Source: Carnobacterium_A sp047553015 | Lineage (GTDB): Bacteria; Bacillota; Bacilli; Lactobacillales; Carnobacteriaceae | DNA length: 64,000 nucleotides | Direction of reading: 5' to 3' | Assembly: GCF_047553015.1 (NCBI RefSeq) | Contig: NZ_CP180212.1 | Location: forward strand, 1,674,001 to 1,738,000 | Part shown: piece after piece, positions 35,790-45,521 of the stretch | How the letters are laid out: every line of letters starts with the position of its first letter | Numbering within the stretch: position 1 is the first letter of the stretch | The notes under the pieces: model-generated | Told to the model about the DNA's origin: nothing | Databases searched by the model: none | What the model saw: only the letters and a program-made list of their open reading frames with translations | Position numbers and translations under genes: made by a program

Positions 35790-36492
35790 CTATATCTCCA
35801 GTTCAAGTTCCAATTGCTTAACAACCACTGAAGTTGCTTTTGACGGTTCCCAATCATCGATAAAGTCAATCACATCGTCAAAATATTTCTGTTTAAGTTG
35901 ATTTCTGGTTCTTACTCCCGTTATTGCTGCACTCTCTCTATTCAAAGCTCTAAACAGTTCGACTTTTTGTTCTTTTTTCATATTATAAGAACGTTCTTTT
36001 CCAATTTGAAAAACTTTCTTAATGACTCTTGCCCCAACGTAGTTGTACTCTCCAGGACTTAGGCTGATATTCTCCTCTAAATCAAGAATGCGAGTCTTAA
36101 CTTCTTCAACTTCCTCATCAATTTGTCCTGTTGCTGCGAACATCAATTTTAAAGCTGACATCGGACCAGTTGGTACTTCATAACTACCAGTGGAAGGGAG
36201 AACTTCGCCTGTTACCCAGCATTTGAATTTTTGGCGTTTTCTAATTTAGAACCAAAAACTAATGCGTACATACCAGATTCGTTAATAAACACAGGAAATT
36301 GTCTTCTCCCTAAAGAATCTGTGATAGATGGGGTCGTGTCCTGCACCCACATCTTCTTGTCTTCTTCTACATGTTGTTTAATAGCATTTTTTGTATCTTT
36401 GTATTCCAAGATCACTGCTATATCTTTCGCAACAAACCATGGTTCATCATCAATCAATTGTGTTCTTACTTCACTGCTTTAAAAATTAAATA
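35790..36492 (-). pseudogene. Phage antirepressor (BRO-N plus ORF6C-like)
   Basis: The N-terminal BRO domain is visible as SSEVRTQLIDDEPWFVAKDI and FINESGMYALVFGSKLENAK, with a TAA in place of the expected Gln before SSEV. A one-base loss in the A-run near 36225 separates it from KFKCWVTGEVLPSTGSYEVP and the C-terminal domain (IGKERSYNMKKEQKVELFRA). The start codon region is not recoverable. Confidence 0.7.
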
Positions 36493-36575
36493 TTTATATA
36501 TTAGTAATGTTATTTTTCCTTTTTTCTATTTTTATTTTTGAGTGAGATAATCTTTTTAAACGTGGTGAACATAAA

Positions 36576-36767
36576 ATGAAAGAAAATTCTAATACGGCTG
36601 TAGATTTCGAATGGTAATCTATCCAGATTGCTAAAGAAATAATAATCGCTAAGCTTCAAACATCAGCTCCAGTTGCAAGTGATTCTGATTCTGGTAAAAG
36701 AATCGGGGAAATGTTTTTAGCGATTCATGAAGAAGTAAAAAAAGCTTTTAATAGTTCGGATAAATAA
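36576..36767 (+). pseudogene. Small phage protein with internal TAA
   Basis: ATG 36576 gives MKENSNTAVDFEW, a TAA, and then an open continuation (SIQIAKEIIIAKLQTSAPVA to HEEVKKAFNSSDK). The function is unknown. Confidence 0.45.
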
Positions 36768-36903
36768 TCCTAGCTAATACTTTTGCGACAACTGGTAGAA
36801 CTTCAACCTCTACTGTTGTCGCTTTTTCACTTACTGATCGCTCTACAAATTGAATTAAGGATTCTTCTAAGCGTTCGTTCACATCTTTTTTCTGTGTTGT
36901 CAT
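36748..36903 (-). CDS. Small phage protein
   Basis: A 51-residue intact frame (MTTQKKDVNERLEESLIQFV...) resembling short early genes found between antirepressor and Cro in Firmicutes phages. It overlaps the convergent plus-strand gene by about 20 bp. The function is unknown. Confidence 0.45.
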   Translation of the reverse strand: MTTQKKDVNERLEESLIQFVERSVSEKATTVEVEVLPVVAKVLARIIYPNY

Positions 36904-36997
36904 GTTATTTTTCTTTCTTTCTATTTAGAATTTTGAATGAGATAATATTCTTATCAGCACGTGTTACGCTGAAACAAATAATAAGGTGGCAAAAAAA

Positions 36998-37576
36998 ATG
37001 CTTAATAATTCAATCTTCGAAAAATTTCCAATTCTAATCTCTTTATTCGCACTGCTGATCTCCTTTCTAGCGCTTTATAGACAAAGGAAACAAATAACTG
37101 TTACCTTTCAACCAAACATCTATCCTATAAGTAAAGAAGATGTAAGTATGACCAGTCTTAAAAGAGAAAGTATCTTGGATAGAGACGCCTATAAAACTTC
37201 TGTCGGTATTGTTAACTCCTCACCATTAGACATTGGTTTTTTTGACTTGAGAGTCTTTAACCCTGAGACGAATGTGAATTATTATCTAGCTACAAAAAAA
37301 TCTTTAGCTGAAATAGGAAATAATGATTTATACCTCCACTATTCTGATGGCGTTACAAAACTCGAAATCCCAGATAAAAACCATGGAGTGTTAAAGGCCA
37401 ATTCTTATACCACTTTGGATATTATTATTGTGACTAACGGTAAAGATTCAAATAAAATTGGGTTAGCTTTTAAAATTCCCAAAAGCGTCTTTTTTGGCAG
37501 AGACTTCTTTTCAGTTACAAATAGAAAAAAATTTAAAGCCTTTGGCATAATTTATGATCTCTCTAAGACTATATAA
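36998..37576 (+). CDS. Membrane-anchored hypothetical protein
   Basis: A 192-residue product starting at ATG 36998 with AGGTGG 8 bp upstream (a GTG at 36986 is inside the ribosome site). One N-terminal membrane helix (FPILISLFALLISFLALY) precedes a beta-rich outer or cytoplasmic domain with VGIVNSSPLDIGFFDLRVFN. Stand-alone plus-strand location inside a minus-strand phage early region suggests a lysogeny-expressed cargo gene. No family was recognised. Confidence 0.5.
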   Translation: MLNNSIFEKFPILISLFALLISFLALYRQRKQITVTFQPNIYPISKEDVSMTSLKRESILDRDAYKTSVGIVNSSPLDIGFFDLRVFNPETNVNYYLATKKSLAEIGNNDLYLHYSDGVTKLEIPDKNHGVLKANSYTTLDIIIVTNGKDSNKIGLAFKIPKSVFFGRDFFSVTNRKKFKAFGIIYDLSKTI

Positions 37577-37727
37577 ATCCATATGCAGAAATTCTCAATG
37601 CAACAATTGATATAATTAGTTCGATACTTGGATTCATAGTTAACGAAAGTAGAAAAATAAATAACACGAAAAGAATTACGGCAACAATAACAATCATTTT
37701 TATCAATGCTAATACCTTATACATCAT
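37569..37727 (-). CDS. Small hydrophobic protein
   Basis: A 52-residue product with one long hydrophobic segment (MIVIVAVILFVLFIFLLSLT) and a polar tail. GGGG lies before the first ATG. The shape fits small phage membrane proteins or a toxin-like peptide, but there is no evidence for either. It overlaps the end of the convergent gene by 8 bp. Confidence 0.4.
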   Translation of the reverse strand: MMYKVLALIKMIVIVAVILFVLFIFLLSLTMNPSIELIISIVALRISAYGFI

Positions 37728-37759
37728 TGAATAACCCCTTCTTTTATAAAAAAAGACTC

Positions 37760-37963
37760 TTAATTTTTTGGAAGAGTATTGTGATTGGTTAAAATATTAA
37801 AATCAGGCATCTTTGATAAATCATTTTTAAAAAATATTTCATCAAAAACTTCACTATCAATAGTTAATTTATTTGTCTGAATTGTTACCTACCCCTGGTT
37901 ACTCACAATAATCTGGAGCAGTTTTTTTATTTCTTTTAATTCTTGAAGAATTTCTTCGTCCAT
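37760..37963 (-). pseudogene. Small phage protein with TAG stop
   Basis: ATG 37963 begins MDEEILQELKEIKKLLQIIV, a short helical domain common in phage early genes, then TAG at 37889-37891. It continues VTIQTNKLTIDSEVFDEIFF in frame to TAA at 37760. Confidence 0.45.
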
Positions 37964-37979
37964 TTGATTTACATCCCGT

Positions 37980-38186
37980 CTATTTATTAATTTTTTCAGA
38001 AAATAAAAATTTGATTTCATATTCTGGAAAGAACTTTTCTTGAATAACCAAAGCTTCGCTGAATTTAAAGTCGGATTTCCCATAAATCTTATCTGAAATA
38101 GTTTGATATCTAACTCCTAATAAATCAGCCATATCTACAAGAGTTACATTTTTCTTTTTTCTAACTTCTTCTAAATTGCTCAACAT
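37980..38186 (-). CDS. Cro-like XRE family regulator
   Basis: A 68-residue HTH protein starting at ATG 38186 (AAAGGG upstream): MLSNLEEVRKKKNVTLVDMA, then DLLGVRYQTISDKIYGKSDF. It is divergent from the CI-type repressor, the standard genetic-switch arrangement. The frame is intact. Confidence 0.7.
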   Translation of the reverse strand: MLSNLEEVRKKKNVTLVDMADLLGVRYQTISDKIYGKSDFKFSEALVIQEKFFPEYEIKFLFSEKINK

Positions 38187-38256
38187 ATACATCACCCTTT
38201 CTTTAATACGATTTTTCGCATGTTATAATAAGCTTATCAACAAAGGGAGGTCAACC

Positions 38257-38871
38257 ATGTTTATTGAAGAAGAATTGAAAGCCTCGATAGAAAAATGATT
38301 TGGCAACGTAAAATCATTTTCCAACGAAATTAATTTACCTTCTACAACATTTCGTTTCATACTTCAGCGTGGCATTTTAAATTCTAATGTAGAAAACGTC
38401 ATCAGCATGAGCGAAGGTTTAGGTTTTGAACCTGAAGATTTAATTACATTTAAATGAAAGAATTAAATGTAAATAGAAAAGTAAAAGTATATTCTTTCAC
38501 CGAACGTCAACTAGAAAAGCAAAACGAAACTAAGATAGTTCATATCTACGGCAAAACGGCTGCTGATGAACCATTAACTTATGGAGACGATGTTATACGT
38601 TCCTAAGCAAGCCGAATGTACTTTAGTTGTGCAAGGCGATTCAATGGAACCTGAAATAAAAGATGGAAGTATTGTTTTCTACAAACAACAAGAAAATGTT
38701 GTGAATGGAGAAATTGCAATCGTTGAAGTTGACGGAGATGGCGGTACTCGTAAGAAAGTTAAATTTGATTATGATAATGACAAAATTATCCTGCAATCTT
38801 TAAATGATAAATACCAAGATATCATATTAAATGGTAGCCAAGTTAGGATTATAGGAAAAGTTGTTAAATAA
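38257..38871 (+). pseudogene. CI-type phage repressor (HTH plus S24 peptidase)
   Basis: ATG 38257 (GGGAGG upstream) starts MFIEEELKASIEK, then TGA at 38296-38298 where Trp is expected, followed by FGNVKSFSNEINLPSTTFRF, a helix-turn-helix. Further frame changes occur near 38456 and 38585. The C-terminal LexA-like part is open: LVVQGDSMEPEIKDGSIVFY with the catalytic Ser, and Lys in TRKKVKF. The repressor cannot be made intact. Confidence 0.75.
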
Positions 38872-38981
38872 AAAAATGAATAGCGTTATCAATAAATAAA
38901 GTTATAATTAAATTATCACTATCATTGCCAATTGTTAGGGATAATTTTTAAATATACATATATTATTAGGAGAAATTATAT

Positions 38982-39355
38982 TATGCATGCATTTTCTACA
39001 AGTCTTTTAGTTTTTTTGGTTAAAGGAAAAATTTCAATAGATTCAAAATTTTTTAAAAGTAAAAGTACCAAATACGGTGATGGGAGTAATCCCGGTAGGT
39101 GCTAAAGAGGACATTATCCCTTTAAAAATAATTTCAAATATTCAGATTGGTATAAAATACAAATTAGCACCGTTAATCATCGGCGGTTTACTTGCACTAT
39201 TATCTTTAGGAAACATTTTTAATTCAGGTTTAGGAGGACTTATATTCTTAGCTATCTACATAACTATTGCTGGTTCTGGAATCCGTACTACTTTAACCTT
39301 TGACAAATCTGGAACTAAACAAGTTATATCTGTTCCATTCTTTGAAGCAAAGTAA
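38982..39355 (+). pseudogene. Phage membrane/PH-like protein with frameshift
   Basis: ATG 38982 (AGGAG upstream) reads MHAFSTSLLVFLVKGKISID, then changes frame near 39055 into VPNTVMGVIPVGAKEDIIPL and two membrane segments (LAPLIIGGLLALLSLG, GGLIFLAIYITIAGSG). Similar proteins occur next to phage repressors. The function is unknown. Confidence 0.5.
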
Positions 39356-39556
39356 TTATACGAAAGTAATTATACGCAATTAAAGAAGAAATATACGAAA
39401 AACTAATGGAACATGAAGATAGCAGAGATTTGAATATGGATTTCGATAAAAGGTAAGCATAAAAAAGAACACTCCCGTCCTCGCAAAAGATTAGGAGTGT
39501 AAATAAAAGTAATACTGACATTATGATAAATTATAAGAATATTTCATACAAAATTT

Positions 39557-40941
39557 CACTAGTGTTGCATAAACATAGCTTGATTAACCTCATTTCTTAT
39601 TTTTCTGAAAAAAGGCAAAAAAAGGGAATGCTTACGCGAAAGATGACTATTTCCAGAAAATTTTGCTTATTCAACTGATTCCATTACCAACGGACACCCT
39701 TTCTTTAAGGATCTAAGTCGGTATCAAAAGATTAAACCATTCTTCTGCCGGTTGAAATAACAGATAACGAAAAAATCGTTTGATTTGGAAAACAGACTGG
39801 TTACTTTTTGTTTTTAACTTAATCAAATAGGTTAATAAACTGGCAATCATGGCTAAAATCAGCTGATTGACAACTCCTTTTTCACTTCTTGAAAAAAACT
39901 TTTTAATCGTCATATGTTGTTTAATATGCTTGAAGAACAGCTCTATTTGCCAACGTGCTTTATACATTTCTGCAATGTCAGTAGAGGAGCAGTCAAAACG
40001 ATTGGTAATAAACTGGAGAGTTTTCCCCTTTTTATCTTGAACGGTTACTAAACGAAATCTGGACGTTAGATGGTTCTGAGCACCTAATGCGACCATTTGG
40101 TCGCTGATAACGGACTCACTCTTAGAAGCTACTAAGGGTTCTAAAACATGAACTTTTGTATTCTTTTTGATTCTTGTCACAAAGAAGTAGCCCTGCGAGT
40201 GCATCGTATCTAATCGTTCAAAATCAAGGTAACCGCGATCAAACACATAAGTCGCTTCAGGTTGATTAACCAATACTTCTAACTGATTTGTATCGTGCTC
40301 GACGGCGTTAGTTAGTGTAAATTCATCTGGGTAAAGATGGTCATTATCCATAAAGCAGAGCTTTAAGTGAAGCTTAACTCCTGATGTTGTTTTACGAAAA
40401 TCAGCCCATTGATAAAGATTTTGGTTAAGTGAAAACGTCGAAGAATCAATTAGATAGAGACTATTTCGTTTCGTTACGGGCCTTTTATTTTTAGCCTGAC
40501 TAACTAGCTGACTAAAAATAGCTAAAAGAATCTCTGAATCTATTTTTGATAGAGTTCTAGAAAGCTGGGAATAACTGATACTAGTCATGCCCATTTCTTT
40601 TTGAAGTTCTTTCGAAACAAAAGCCGCATTCATCTCTCTAAGACTTTCTTTTTCGTCATTGATTCCATGAAGAAAAAGTTGAAGAGCTTGAGAGAAACTA
40701 AGTTTCTTATGATATTTATCAAAGTCAACAATCTTTTTTTGAATAGAGCTTGGTAAAAAATCTAGCTTAATCGAAGAAAACCATTTATTAAAAGCAGAAT
40801 TTGTTTTATACTTATCCATGAGTTTGGTCCTTTTTATTGGTCTTGGATGAGTCATCTGAGTTCAGTATAAAGGACTTTTTTGCATATTGGAATAATATAA
40901 ACAAATTTGTGAAACATACAATGTTTCATGCAACACTAGTG
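39557..40941 (-). mobile_element. IS4-family insertion sequence
   Basis: A 1385-bp element with terminal inverted repeats (CACTAGTGTTGCAT at the left; its complement, CACTAGTGTTGCATGAAACA, at the right). It is flanked by a 9-bp direct repeat ACAAAATTT at 39548-39556 and 40942-40950. The single transposase gene is intact. The intact ends and duplication point to a fairly recent insertion into already phage-derived DNA. Confidence 0.85.
39713..40819 (-). CDS. IS4-family transposase
   Basis: The 368-residue protein starts at MDKYKTNSAF (ATG 40819, AAAGGA upstream); a longer start at 40855 lacks a good site. DDE catalytic residues are in YLIDSSTFSL, YVFDRGYLDFER and YKARWQIELFFKHIKQH, the last being the IS4 Y-R-E-K signature. 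It looks functional. Confidence 0.87.
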   Translation of the reverse strand: MDKYKTNSAFNKWFSSIKLDFLPSSIQKKIVDFDKYHKKLSFSQALQLFLHGINDEKESLREMNAAFVSKELQKEMGMTSISYSQLSRTLSKIDSEILLAIFSQLVSQAKNKRPVTKRNSLYLIDSSTFSLNQNLYQWADFRKTTSGVKLHLKLCFMDNDHLYPDEFTLTNAVEHDTNQLEVLVNQPEATYVFDRGYLDFERLDTMHSQGYFFVTRIKKNTKVHVLEPLVASKSESVISDQMVALGAQNHLTSRFRLVTVQDKKGKTLQFITNRFDCSSTDIAEMYKARWQIELFFKHIKQHMTIKKFFSRSEKGVVNQLILAMIASLLTYLIKLKTKSNQSVFQIKRFFRYLLFQPAEEWFNLLIPT

Positions 40942-41082
40942 ACAAAATTTAAATTATTAATTTTATGAATCATAATCAGTAGAAATTTCTCTCTAATCAG
41001 TAGAAAATATAGCTAAACATTAACCTATCAATAATGCTTAACTATATTAATCGGTAGAAATAAAAAATAAAGGAGTTGTAGT

Positions 41083-42048
41083 ATGTCTGCGAAAGAAGAA
41101 TTTTCATTAAAAAAAGAGGGTAAACATATTGAATACAAAGAAGGTAAAAAAGCATTACCAAAAGATTTTTGGGAGACATACTCTTCTTTTGCAAATACAG
41201 ATGGCGGTATCGTAGTTCTAGGTATAGCAGAAGGGGAAAAAGGTCATTTTGAGATAATAGGAGTAGATAATGAAGATAAAATTTTATCAGAACTGTTTAC
41301 GAGTTTGAATAATAAACAAAAAGTAAATTACAATTGTATACAGGAGGATAGGGTTACAGTTCGAATATTTGATGGTAAAAAAGTAATTGAAATATTTGTT
41401 CCGCAAGCTCCTCAGAATAAAAAACCTATATACCTAAATCAAAATGTAAAGAAAACGTATATACGTGAATACGAAACCGATAGACATGCGTCTGAAGACG
41501 AATTAAAATATATGATACGTAATTCTAAGGATGACCTCGATAACGAGCTTCTTGAAAATTATGACATACAGGATTTAAGTAGAACTTCTATAGAAGATTA
41601 TAGAAGGATGCTAATTGGTGAGGATGAAGATTCTAAGTTCATTGGAATGCCTATTGAAGATTTATTAATTGAAGTAGGTGCTTATAAAAAAGATAGAAAT
41701 GCTTCATCAGGTGGTTACAAATTATCAACTGGCGGGTTATTATTTTTCGGTAAGTATAACTCCATAACGGATTTAATTCCTCATTTTCATTTAGATTACC
41801 AAAATAAAGCTATGTCCAGTGGCAGATGGATTGATAGAGTTGCTACTGGAGATCCTTCTTACCCTAATATAAACGTTTTTGATTTCTTTAGGATTGTACT
41901 TCAAAAATTGAAAATTACTCTTTCCGAAGAGTTTCAACTAGACGATGAATTATCAAGATCAAGCGTAACTAGTGATTTCGAAATAGCGCTACGAGAAGGT
42001 TTAGCTAATGCTTTAATACATGCTGATTACAATCATAATGAAGCTATA
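41083..42048 (+). pseudogene. AlbA_2 (Schlafen-type) ATP-binding protein, 5' part split by ISLre2
   Basis: ATG 41083 behind AAAGGAG begins SAKEEFSLKKEGKHIEYKEG, then SSFANTDGGIVVLGIAEGEK, the AlbA_2/Schlafen DNA-binding domain. DFEIALREGLANALIHADYN is the GHKL-like ATP-binding element. The reading frame runs to GAAGCTATA, where the ISLre2 element begins. The remainder of the gene lies at 43739-44278. Both parts join in frame to give about 501 residues. Such proteins are often regulators or accessory genes on mobile DNA. Confidence 0.8.
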
Positions 42049-43729
42049 GTTTGTGTCAAGTTTTTCTCGGTCGTCCTATTACTAGGCTAGTTTGGCGTTC
42101 TATTTTTGTACACCTATCTGCTACCGCACGGCTTTGCCGTTTGCTGGCCCATCTGTTTGGAGAACGTTCCAAAAAAATGGAACCTTCCCCAAACAGACAG
42201 GAATTATCGAAAACTTTTAATTAACTGCCCCATTGCTGAAGAATGAGGGGCATAAAACGGAATCGTCCCTTTCTTTGCCCCAACTGACTGACGCGTCTTT
42301 TGATGCATTAAAGACGATACACGAACGGTTTGTTTCACCTTACGTTGTTGTCTTGTACTTCTAGTTTGCTGGTGAAGATAAGCTTCACGTAACGTTTGAT
42401 TTAAGATCCCTTGTTTCACTTTTACCATGGCTTCACAACCGACTTCGCTCCAATGCATTCCACGTTTTTTCATCCGATAAGAAATATGACGTTGATTCGA
42501 TTCCATTGCGCCTAAACCTCTGGCATCCTTCGGTACTTGTTCTACTTTTTCTCGCCAATCAAAAATCCGATCCCAATTTCTTAAAAGATAAGTTCGAAAA
42601 CTAGTCAGTTTTTCTACTGCTTGTGTTTCTTCTAAGGTACTTTCATAAGTGTCCAACCAGATCGTTAGGGCCTCTAAATCATGTTTTTTAAGCGCTTGAT
42701 GAATGTTCTGTTTAAAGAGATTACTTTGTACACCAAAAGCACGGTTCAGGCCTTGAAAGATGTGATAAGCGTCTAATTGATTCAACACGGGATAATTCGA
42801 CTGCGAAAAAGTTTCTTGGAATTTATCTGCGGTATAGCCTGGTCCACCATCGCTATTGGTAATGATTTGAGCGTGTTGTAACGCGTAATGAGTCGCTGTA
42901 AAAGCCTGTACTTCTGCCCAAAAACCAGCCGTCTTTTTAGTCGTCATAATGGCTTTAGGCTCCTTCAAGGAGACTCTCTTTCCATTTTTCTGCCAGCCTT
43001 CATAAACAATTGCATGATGAACCTCTAAACTTTTTTTCTTTGTTGTCCCACGGACAAATACACCATCTGCTTCGGCATAGAAATAATCGACTTTTTTTCC
43101 TTCTGGTAACGCTGCTGACTCTTCTAGCTCGATCACCATTTCTTCGTCTTCATGCGCTTGTGCTTCTCCCACTCGTTTAAGGAGGCTGCCTACTGTTTGA
43201 TGGCTCATCGTTACTGCTGTCCACTCTTTCAGTGTTTCAGCGGTGTCCCGATAGGTACACTTACTGGCTAACTCTGCTACTTTGACTTCTACGAGTGGAC
43301 TGTGACGTTGGTATTTTCGAATCCCCAACCACTCATCTAATGGATAATGATTTTGATTCTCTTGATCTGCCATTAAAGTACGACGGTAACGGACAGACCC
43401 AAAAATAAATTGGACTGTTTTCCAATCTTCTCGCTTTACTTTCCATCCTTCTTGTTGCTTTTGTTCCTTAATCGTTTGGTTTATGTGTATAAATATATCT
43501 CCTAATAATTCCGTAAATACTTCATACATATAAAGCTGAATAGATTCTTCTGTAGCAATTAAATCGCTTGATTCCTTTATTATTTTGTATAATTTTGATA
43601 TAATGTTATCCATAAGAAGGCCTCTTCCATTTATGTATTTGCCGCGTAAGCATACATTTATGATAGAACGCCTTCTTTATTTTTGCTAGTAAAAAGATAA
43701 TATCCTCTCGAGAACTATTTTACACGTAC
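42049..43729 (-). mobile_element. ISLre2-family insertion sequence
   Basis: A 1681-bp element bounded by imperfect inverted repeats (GTTTGTGTCAAGTTTTTCTC on the left and GTACGTGTAAAATAGTTCTC on the opposite strand at the right). A 9-bp target duplication GAAGCTATA is present at 42040-42048 and 43730-43738. It lies inside the AlbA_2 gene. Confidence 0.85.
42204..43613 (-). CDS. ISLre2-family transposase (UPF0236)
   Basis: A 469-residue transposase with the family's blocks: FGSVRYRRTLMADQENQNHY, VDYFYAEADGVFVRGT, IITNSDGGPGYTADKFQ, QLDAYHIFQGLNRAFG and GLGAMESNQRHISYRMKKRG. Acidic residues in EADGV, SDGG and AMESN are candidates for the catalytic triad. It appears intact. Confidence 0.87.
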   Translation of the reverse strand: MDNIISKLYKIIKESSDLIATEESIQLYMYEVFTELLGDIFIHINQTIKEQKQQEGWKVKREDWKTVQFIFGSVRYRRTLMADQENQNHYPLDEWLGIRKYQRHSPLVEVKVAELASKCTYRDTAETLKEWTAVTMSHQTVGSLLKRVGEAQAHEDEEMVIELEESAALPEGKKVDYFYAEADGVFVRGTTKKKSLEVHHAIVYEGWQKNGKRVSLKEPKAIMTTKKTAGFWAEVQAFTATHYALQHAQIITNSDGGPGYTADKFQETFSQSNYPVLNQLDAYHIFQGLNRAFGVQSNLFKQNIHQALKKHDLEALTIWLDTYESTLEETQAVEKLTSFRTYLLRNWDRIFDWREKVEQVPKDARGLGAMESNQRHISYRMKKRGMHWSEVGCEAMVKVKQGILNQTLREAYLHQQTRSTRQQRKVKQTVRVSSLMHQKTRQSVGAKKGTIPFYAPHSSAMGQLIKSFR

Positions 43730-43738
43730 GAAGCTATA

Positions 43739-44278
43739 AAAATTGAAACATATCAAGGTTTTTACTTGTTTTCTAATCCAGGAAATATGAAAATATCTAT
43801 TGAAGAATTTGTAAGAGGTGGAGATTCAAAACCACGAAACAATACTATCGTTACTTTATTCAGAAGAGTTGGGTTGTGCGAGCGAGCTGGATCAGGGGGA
43901 CCAAAAATATTTCAAGCAGCTCAAAAAAATAAACTAAAACTTCCAGATATAAAAATAGAACCCTATAAAACTACTATAAGACTATGGAAACTTGATATAG
44001 CAGATGCTCATCCTGATTTAGGCGAAAATGAAAAAAAGATATTGCGATTTGTGCTTAAGAACCTACTTCCTATTTCTAGCTCTGAAATACGAGAAAACTT
44101 AGATATTTCAAAACATTACTTTGACCAATCTATTAAAATATTAATTGAAAATGATTTAGTTCAACAAGAAGGAAAAGGTAGATCAACAAAATATTCACTT
44201 AAACAATCTACTTCAGAATATATAGCCCAACTACAACATGCCTATAAACAACTAGAAGAATATTATGTAAATAAATAA
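43739..44278 (+). pseudogene. AlbA_2 ATP-binding protein, 3' part after ISLre2
   Basis: The frame resumes directly after the second GAAGCTATA with KIETYQGFYLFSNPGNMKIS, then RNNTIVTLFRRVGLCERAGS and a C-terminal winged helix (SSEIRENLDISKHYFDQSIK). It continues the gene at 41083 without loss of bases. Excision of the IS with one duplication would restore it. Confidence 0.8.
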
Positions 44279-44280
44279 AG

Positions 44281-44318
44281 AACACCACTATCCCCTACGA
44301 AAGCGAAAGTGGTGTTCC
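44281..44318 (+). terminator. Terminator-like hairpin after the AlbA_2 gene
   Basis: GAACACCACT pairs with AAGTGGTGTTC around a 17-base loop, three bases after the stop. The T-run is poor. Confidence 0.5.
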
Positions 44319-44389
44319 AAGAAACAAATCAACCTTAAAATAGGTCTTTTTATTATATCCTATTTTGACAGATAATAGGAAGAAAAGAA

Positions 44390-45473
44390 ATGCCAGCATA
44401 CAAAGAAAACAATACATGGACTTCAAGATTTTACTATGAAACTAATTCTGGTGAAAGAAAGCAAAAAAAGAAGCGTGGTTTTATTAGAAAAGGCGATGCG
44501 ATTAAGTACGAACAAGAGTTTTTATTAACTTTATAAGGCAGTCCTGAGATAACTTTTAAATCACTACTGGATGACTATATGGAAGATTGTAGTCACAGGC
44601 TTCGAGAAACGACTTTAGAAAACAAAAAATATGTAATTAATACAAAGATACTACCATTTTTTGAAGACTTACCTATTAATCAAATAGATTCCTTGAAAAT
44701 AAGGAAATGGCAGAATTGGTTATTAAAGCAAGAAACTTCTCAAGGTAAAAAGTTAAGCCAAACTTATATCAAGACTATTAATAATCAAGTTTCAGCTATT
44801 TTAAACTATGCTGTTAAATTTTATAACTTACCATCTAGTCCTATTCATAAAACTGGAACGATTGGAAAAAAACATGCTGATACAATGCAATTTTGGACAT
44901 TAGATGAATTTAATCAATTTATTAAAGCTGTATCAGATAAGCCAACAAGCAAATTAATTTTTAACCTGTTATTTTTGACCGATATTTGTTCCGGTGAACT
45001 ACTGGCTCTTAATGGTAAAGCCTTTAATAGAGATGATTTAACTCTCGATATAAATAAGTCTTATGCTAGATTGAAAAGCAAAGATATCATATCTGATCCA
45101 AAGACAAAAAGTCTAAAAGAGTGATTTCATTATCGAATTTTTGTTTGAATACTTAGACGAATATATAGATAAAATATATGATTATAATCCAGATACGAGA
45201 CTATTTTCTGTAAATAAATTTTATTTACAAAATGAAATATGGTTCTAGGATTGTAAACGTTAAAAAATTAGAATACATGATTTAAGACACTCTCATGCAT
45301 CGCTGTTGGTTGAAATAGGTTACTCGCCTATTCTTATTCAGCAAAGAGTAAGTCATGAAGAGATAGAAACAACGCTTCGGACATATAGTCATCTCTACCC
45401 AAATAAGCAACAGGATATGGCCAAACAAATGAATGATTTAAAAATTAAGTTCAATTTAAGTACAAAGCAATAA
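44390..45473 (+). pseudogene. int: Tyrosine-recombinase integrase of the prophage
   Basis: ATG 44390 (AGGAAG upstream) begins MPAYKENNTWTSRFYYETNS, an arm-binding domain. TAA at 44534-44536 interrupts it. A long open part (PFFEDLPINQIDSLKIRKWQ... ICSGELLALNGK) has the first catalytic-box Arg replaced by Cys. After a TGA at 45122 and frame changes the C-terminal boxes HDLRHSHASLLVEIGYSPIL and TLRTYSHLYPNKQQ follow. It ends 49 bp from the guaA stop. The enzyme is dead. Confidence 0.8.
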
Positions 45474-45515
45474 AAAGCTGTTAGAACGTTGTTTTAACAA
45501 CGTCTAACAGCTTTT
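45473..45515. terminator. Bidirectional terminator between integrase and guaA
   Basis: An 18-bp near-perfect stem (AAAAGCTGTTAGAACGTTG / CAACGTCTAACAGCTTTT) that serves both convergent genes. Confidence 0.85.
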
Positions 45516-45521
45516 CTATTT

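Noticed and set aside
36783..37037. 84-aa plus-strand open frame
   Set aside because: It is antisense to the small phage gene at 36748-36903 and overlaps the ribosome site of the next plus-strand gene.
25827..45473. Alternative genetic code (stop-codon recoding) in the prophage
   Set aside because: All three stop codons appear inside genes, and several genes also carry frameshifts and lost start codons. Decay explains this better than recoding.
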